From Calditrichota bacterium (GTDB taxonomy: Bacteria; Electryoneota; AABM5-125-24; Hatepunaeales; Hatepunaeaceae): DNA of 35,699 bases. The notes beneath the pieces were generated by a model. It saw only the letters and a program-made list of their open reading frames with translations. It was not told the DNA's origin and ran no database searches. The translations under genes were made by a program, and so were the position numbers. Location of the stretch: positions 1-35,699 of the forward strand of contig VGIO01000008.1 in NCBI GenBank assembly GCA_016867855.1, read 5' to 3'. Of the stretch, positions 31,470-35,699 are shown piece by piece (within the stretch, counting starts at the first letter, position 1; every line of letters starts with the position of its first letter).

Positions 31470-32723
31470 TTAAAAATAGTCGTAACAGACAGGTTTTGAA
31501 ATATTAAAAATCCCCATTAAGAAGTCCCGACTATTCTTCCCCTCGATTTCCACCAATCCAAGCGCGGCGGCTTTGTCGATTGCCAGCGCGCCCCAATAGA
31601 TGCTCGAAAAGTTGGATATATCGGTTTTCAAGGCTATATCCGCAGTCTGTTTGACGAATTCGGCTTTCCCGGCGTCGAACTCAACCGTCAACGGTTCGCT
31701 GTTGGCAGGATTTACATCGTCGCGGATTTCGAGTCTTAATCGTCCGTGGCCGGCGCCGAAGTTTGAAGCCGTTAAAATCCGGCGCAGCGAGATGATACGC
31801 CCCATTAGCGATGCGCCCTGCCAAGCGGTCTCGGCGCCCATCTGCCAGGTATGCCGGCCGGCTTGCATCAGAGGAGATGCGCAAAGATAATCGAAAGGAA
31901 TTTCACATTGGTCGGCTAAAATGACGCAACGCGCCTGGTCAGCCTGCGCCGCCAGAAAGCCTATAAGACCGCGCAGCGCCCGCTCGGTAAGCCAGACGAA
32001 ATCTATTACACGCACATCCGCGCCGGTAAAACGCTCATCCTTAGGCAACGGTTCGTAGTTCAACGTGATATAGCCCTCCAACTCGCCGCTGTCTGGCGCG
32101 CGATAAGCATAGCAAAAGCAGCGCTTGAAAACGCTTTCGAACCACACCGGCTCAGGACGTTGTAACAGGCCGTTATGCCTTTCAGCGAAGCGCCGGTAGC
32201 AGAGCATAACTTCCTCGCGCTCTTCCGTTGACCAGATATAGACCATATCGCTCCGCTCAGGCAAGACAGGCAGCGCCCCGGGCGGGAAACGATAATAATC
32301 CACCTTGCCAACCACGCCCCAACCTAATTGCCGGTAAAAAGCGTGGTTGAACGGATAAAGCAACGACAACGGCACGCCGTTCTGTTCCATAACCTGCACC
32401 GCCTTCAGCATCATCCAGTAGGCAATCTTCTGCCGGCGCGCCTCAGGCGCCACAGATACAATCGCAATCCCGCCGGCGCGAATTAAATCGCTATATCGAT
32501 ACATTTTTAGGTCATACAGCGCAAAGAGCCCGATTAACTTGCCAGCGCGTTCGCAAACCCAATGATCTTCCAATTGGATTAACGGACCGCTGCGGAAGCG
32601 CTCGGCGCGCTCTTCCGGCGTGACGCCCAATTCGGGAAAACTGGCATAGTGCAGGCGCGCCATCCCTGGAATATCCCCTTCACGCGCCCGACGTATTTGA
32701 AGGTCGGAAGGAATAGAAGGCAT
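31470..32723 (-). CDS. Eis-like GNAT N-acetyltransferase
   Basis: 417 residues. An N-terminal GNAT fold (about 8-155: IRRAREGDIPGMARLHYASF, GGIAIVSVAPEARRQKIAYWMM) has the acetyl-CoA loop RRQKIA and FYRQLGWG. A second GNAT-like domain follows, and a C-terminal SCP2-like beta domain (about 310-417, ending FNISKPVCYDYF) completes the three-domain plan of the Eis family (enhanced intracellular survival-type acetyltransferases). Known members acetylate aminoglycosides or protein lysines; this one's substrate is unknown. The C-terminal carboxylate, used in Eis catalysis, is an aromatic residue, Phe, as is usual. The start codon is directly preceded by four 7-bp tandem repeats rather than by a Shine-Dalgarno. 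Confidence 0.88.
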   Translation of the reverse strand: MPSIPSDLQIRRAREGDIPGMARLHYASFPELGVTPEERAERFRSGPLIQLEDHWVCERAGKLIGLFALYDLKMYRYSDLIRAGGIAIVSVAPEARRQKIAYWMMLKAVQVMEQNGVPLSLLYPFNHAFYRQLGWGVVGKVDYYRFPPGALPVLPERSDMVYIWSTEEREEVMLCYRRFAERHNGLLQRPEPVWFESVFKRCFCYAYRAPDSGELEGYITLNYEPLPKDERFTGADVRVIDFVWLTERALRGLIGFLAAQADQARCVILADQCEIPFDYLCASPLMQAGRHTWQMGAETAWQGASLMGRIISLRRILTASNFGAGHGRLRLEIRDDVNPANSEPLTVEFDAGKAEFVKQTADIALKTDISNFSSIYWGALAIDKAAALGLVEIEGKNSRDFLMGIFNISKPVCYDYF

Positions 32724-32751
32724 TTGGAATTTGGAATTTGGAATTTGGAAT
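32724..32751 (-). repeat. 7-bp tandem repeat abutting a start codon
   Basis: Four perfect TTGGAAT units (on the minus strand ATTCCAA) run directly up to the ATG of the acetyltransferase and replace any Shine-Dalgarno site. Confidence 0.9.
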
Positions 32752-33081
32752 TAGAACATAATGTTTCAAAATAAGCGATGTTAGCGAAAATTCCAATTCT
32801 AATTTGAGGATATACGCTATGATACTAAATTGAATTCGATTATATACTAATAATCTTGGTATGTTGTTCGGCTGTTATTAACAGCAGAACGATTGTTTTA
32901 TCAAGGCTATACTGATAGGTAGGCGAACGGGCGTCCCTGCCCGTTCACTTTAAGGACAGGCAGGGACGCCTGTCCTACTACCCAGAGTCCGTAATATTAC
33001 ATTGACATAGCATGAGCAGATTAAGTGGAAATTGAGTAATAACCCACTGCTTCATCTGTAAAATCTGCTGTTATTAGGGGC
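32752..33081. other. Intergenic region with small hairpin repeats
   Basis: No gene. Contains paired hairpins GAACGGGCGTCCCTGCCCGTTC (32936-32957 area) and GGACAGGCAGGGACGCCTGTCC (32954-32976 area), of the family also seen near 829-848. A segment at about 33005-33075 is related to 1262-1346. Confidence 0.55.
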
Positions 33082-33328
33082 AGTTTATAAAGGGCGAACA
33101 CGAGGTTCGCCCGTACGGGCGATGCTTGTCATCGCCCATACGGATGATGCTTGTCATCGCCCATACGGATGATGCTTGTCATCGCCCATACGGGTGATGC
33201 TTGTCATCGCCCATACGGATGATGCTTGTCATCGCCCATACGGGCGATGCTTGTCATCGCCCATACGGGCGATGCTTGTCATCGCCCATAATTCAATCAA
33301 AAAAAATCACAATAATCTACACTCCTTG
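33082..33328 (+). repeat. Dispersed repeat C, copy 2, expanded to seven 25-bp units
   Basis: The element opens CAGTTTATAAAGGGCGAACA with a GGGCGAAC hairpin. Seven tandem units of 25 bp starting at 33121, 33146, 33171, 33196, 33221, 33246 and 33271 (GATGCTTGTCATCGCCCATA + CGG[AGC][TC]) follow. It closes with AAAAAATCACAATAATCTAC. Units differ only at a few positions (GGATGATG, GGGTGATG, GGGCGATG). Each can form a GATG-CTTGT-CATC hairpin. There are no spacers, so it is not a CRISPR. It ends about 108 bases before purM. Confidence 0.9.
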
Positions 33329-33436
33329 ATAATTTGAAAGAAAACACCGGCGGTCATTAATATATCAATGGGCGCTTTTATCAGGACGGCTTTTATATTA
33401 TATTTGTTAGAGTCATAATTCCTATAAGGAGAAATT

Positions 33437-34420
33437 ATGGATTATCGCGATGCCGGCGTCGATATCGAGAAGGGGGACCGCATTGTCGCCGGAATTAAGC
33501 GTCTGATGGGTGAATCTGGGAGTTGCATCGGGCATTTTGGCGGCGCTATACCATTGCCTTGCGCCGGGCGCCGCAATCCGCTGCTCGTCTCCTCCATCGA
33601 CGGCGTTGGAACAAAAGCCACTGTGGCTTCCGTCTTAGGCCGGTATGCAGATGTCGGACGCGACCTCGTTCACCATTCCATCAACGACATCGCCGTATGC
33701 GGCGCCGAGCCACTGTTCTTCCTCGATTACATCGCTATGGGACGGATGGATGAGGAATCGGCGATTGCGGCCGTCGGCGGCATCATAAAAACCTGTCAGA
33801 GATGGGGCATCGCCTTGGTCGGCGGCGAAACCGCCGAAATGCCGGGAGTTTATCGCGACAATAAATTCGACCTGGTCGGTTCTATCACCGGCTGCGTCGA
33901 AGCCGACGAATTCATCGACGGACATTCGATACAAGAAGGCGACTGGTTAATCGGCTTCCCCTCAACCGGTCTGCATACCAATGGCTATAGCCTGGCGCGG
34001 CAGGTTCTACACGATGCAGCCATAGAATATGACGAATATATCGTTGAGTTAGGTTCGACCGTCGGCGACGCTCTGTTAGCCGAACATCGCTGCTATTTGG
34101 ATGTGATTCGCATTTTGAAAAAGGACTTTCAACCCAGGGGACTGGCGCACATAACCGGCGGCGGTTTGGAAGGCAACACCAAGCGAATTATCCCGACCGG
34201 GCTAAAAGTCGTCTTCGATTGGGGAAACTGGTATGAACCGCCGATTTTCGACCTTATCCAACGGATAGGCGAAGTATTAGAAGAGGAAATGCGGCATACA
34301 TTCAATTTAGGCATCGGACTTGTCGCTATTCTGTCGCCTGTATCAGCGCAGAGCGCGCTTGATAGAAGCGACTGGGAATTCCCTCCCGTTTTGGTGGGTA
34401 AAGTCGTAAAAATTACTTGA
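33437..34420 (+). CDS. purM: Phosphoribosylformylglycinamidine cyclo-ligase (AIR synthase)
   Basis: 327 residues; the start MDYRDAGVDIEKGDRIV is the typical PurM beginning. SSIDGVGTKATVAS, DLVHHSINDIAVCGAEPLFF, LVGGETAEMPGVY, PSTGLHTNGYSLAR, HITGGGLEGNTKRIIP and FNLGIGLVAIL are family signatures. It closes the imidazole ring (FGAM to AIR) in purine synthesis using ATP. AAGGAG precedes the ATG. It is slightly shorter than the ~345-residue E. coli enzyme, mainly at the C-terminus. It stands alone between repeats with no other pur gene adjacent. Confidence 0.97.
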   Translation: MDYRDAGVDIEKGDRIVAGIKRLMGESGSCIGHFGGAIPLPCAGRRNPLLVSSIDGVGTKATVASVLGRYADVGRDLVHHSINDIAVCGAEPLFFLDYIAMGRMDEESAIAAVGGIIKTCQRWGIALVGGETAEMPGVYRDNKFDLVGSITGCVEADEFIDGHSIQEGDWLIGFPSTGLHTNGYSLARQVLHDAAIEYDEYIVELGSTVGDALLAEHRCYLDVIRILKKDFQPRGLAHITGGGLEGNTKRIIPTGLKVVFDWGNWYEPPIFDLIQRIGEVLEEEMRHTFNLGIGLVAILSPVSAQSALDRSDWEFPPVLVGKVVKIT

Positions 34421-34469
34421 AAATTATAGTCAGTTCAATATTATAAATTTCACAAGGCAGATAGCGCTA

Positions 34470-34590
34470 TGTCAAGTATAAGATGTCGTATTCCTGAACG
34501 AAGCGAAGGATCTCGTCCTAAAGACTTACTTATCCAAACGAGATCCTTCACTTTGTTCAGGATGACATGCGTCATTGCACAATTGACATA
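34470..34590. repeat. Dispersed repeat E: long hairpin before pheT
   Basis: A 24-bp stem (34493-34516 with 34538-34561, CCTGAACGAAGCGAAGGATC... against its complement with two G-T pairs) sits between outer ends ATGTCAA and TTGACAT. A degenerate relative lies at about 6100-6160. It follows purM and could act as a transcript-end hairpin. Confidence 0.7.
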
Positions 34591-34690
34591 ACACTAGGCC
34601 ATTGAGCGGGAAAGACGCTCCTTTTAGCGCCACGTTCTGCTTATCACAACGGTTATAAGACACCGCCTAAAAAAGTAATCATTCGAATAA

Positions 34691-35699
34691 TTGAGACTAT
34701 CCTACACTTGGCTGCGTGAGTTTATCGACTTTCCGCACTCGCCGGAGGAGTTGTCCGGTATCTTGACCGGACTTGGGCATACTGTCGATGGCATCGAAGC
34801 CGTCGGGGCGAAATGGACGCAGGTCGTTGTCGGCAAGGCGCTCGAATGCAAACCTATCGCAGGCAGCGACCATCTGAAGGAGTGCTATGTTACGACCGGT
34901 GGCGCGCCCTTGGTAAGCGTCTGCGGCGCGCCGAATGTAGCGGCTGGTCAGACCGTTCCGCTGGCGCTTCCCGGCGCGACTCTGCCGGGTGGTTTTATAG
35001 TCCGTGAACGCAAAATGCGCGGCATCCTCTCACAAGGCGTGATCTGCTCCGAGCGCGAACTGGGATTGTCGGACGACCATAAAGGCATTCTTGTTCTACC
35101 GAATGACTTGCCGTTAGGCGCGCCGCTCGAACAATACTTGGGATTAAAAGACTGGATATACGACCTCGACTTAACTTTCAGTCGGCCGGATTGCCTCTCG
35201 CACCTCGGCATCGCACGGGATGTCGCCGCCAAACTTCGTCTTCCCCTGCGCTTGCCTGACATCGGTTCGCTTGCGGTTGAAACTACTAATGGACGAGGCG
35301 CTGCCCAAGCCGCGGCGGATTATCTAACTGTCAACATCGAGTCGCCGGAGTATTGTCCACGCTATTCAGCGCGTTTACTGCGCGCTGTTAAGATACATCC
35401 CTCGCCATTATGGCTGCAAGAACGGCTGCGCAATTTGGGCGTGCGGACGATATCCAATGTCGTCGATGCTACGAACTATGTAATGCTCGAATTAGGGCAT
35501 CCCCTACATGCTTTCGATTATCATCTGGTCGCAGAGGGTCAAATCATTGTACGCAAGGCTGCGGAAGACGAGCGTTTCATAACGCTCGACGAAAAAGAAC
35601 ATACGCTAACAGCCGATGACCTGTTGATAGCCGACCAGCAGAAGGGTATCGCCTTAGCTGGTGTTATGGGAGGCCTCAACAGCGAAATCAAAGCCGACA
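34691..35699 (+). CDS. pheT: Phenylalanine-tRNA ligase beta subunit (5' part)
   Basis: An open frame from TTG 34691 runs off the window end (336 codons). It starts MRLSYTWLREFIDFPHSPEE, the usual PheT beginning. A tRNA-binding OB-fold follows (about 40-150: GSDHLKECYVTTGG, VCGAPNVAAGQTVPLALPGA, GVICSERELGL). The B3/B4 domain follows (YDLDLTFSRPDCLSHLGIARDVAAK, ..NVVDATNYVMLELGHPLHAFD). It forms the alpha2-beta2 enzyme with PheS and carries the editing site. No ATG fits, so TTG is the start; no Shine-Dalgarno is seen. pheS is not immediately upstream (purM is), an uncommon arrangement. Confidence 0.95.
   Translation, partial: MRLSYTWLREFIDFPHSPEELSGILTGLGHTVDGIEAVGAKWTQVVVGKALECKPIAGSDHLKECYVTTGGAPLVSVCGAPNVAAGQTVPLALPGATLPGGFIVRERKMRGILSQGVICSERELGLSDDHKGILVLPNDLPLGAPLEQYLGLKDWIYDLDLTFSRPDCLSHLGIARDVAAKLRLPLRLPDIGSLAVETTNGRGAAQAAADYLTVNIESPEYCPRYSARLLRAVKIHPSPLWLQERLRNLGVRTISNVVDATNYVMLELGHPLHAFDYHLVAEGQIIVRKAAEDERFITLDEKEHTLTADDLLIADQQKGIALAGVMGGLNSEIKAD

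Noticed and set aside
33121-33290. Possible CRISPR array
   Set aside because: The 25-bp units are directly adjacent with no spacers, and no cas gene is near; it is a tandem hairpin repeat.

Overview
This window is bacterial chromosomal DNA of roughly 50% GC from a Gram-negative-type organism. kdsA (Kdo-8-phosphate synthesis) and plsC point to an outer membrane with lipopolysaccharide. A secreted beta-helix protein ends in a FlgD/T9SS-like sorting module of the kind common in the Fibrobacteres-Chlorobi-Bacteroidetes (FCB) superphylum and its uncultured relatives. My best guess is an uncultured FCB-type lineage; this is inference and no phylogenetic marker was compared. Coding is moderately dense. 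Several genes seem to start at TTG or GTG, often without a clear Shine-Dalgarno sequence. I saw no rRNA, tRNA, CRISPR array or transposase.

Layout. 1-1634 is a decayed zone: the end of a possible hicB, a hicA killed by one nonsense codon, a TPR-type C-terminal remnant, a dihydroorotate-dehydrogenase-like C-terminal remnant, and short repeats. 1635-5491 (+) holds comM/yifB, an XRE-type HTH protein, a small unknown protein and a divergent acyl-CoA ligase. 5663-13340 (+) holds a small unknown protein, glmS, kdsA, a PHP phosphoesterase, parB without an adjacent parA, a GNAT-like protein and a YdfG-like short-chain dehydrogenase. 13523-24860 is on the minus strand: the beta-helix protein, mtaB, rpsA, plsC-cmk, a large Rossmann protein of unknown role, scpB, scpA and trpS. 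The last genes form an overlapping block in the order trpS-scpA-scpB-Rossmann, and cmk-plsC precede rpsA.

25325-30299 (+) is the most unusual part. It encodes a membrane histidine kinase, a two-CBS-domain protein, a response-regulator receiver fused to the N-terminus of an SLC13/DASS-type transporter, and a stand-alone receiver protein. I read it as a signalling-coupled transport system in which the transporter itself may be the phosphorylated output. 30535-32723 (-) has a sirtuin and an Eis-like acetyltransferase. 33437-35699 (+) has purM and the 5' part of pheT.

The intergenic regions carry several families of short non-autonomous repeats: A, about 165 bp with ATACCAA ends; B, about 152 bp with a GC-rich double hairpin; C, a hairpin element that exists once as a single unit and once as a seven-copy 25-bp array; and E, a long hairpin before pheT. 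One B element sits inside an A element, and the second A copy preserves the empty site.
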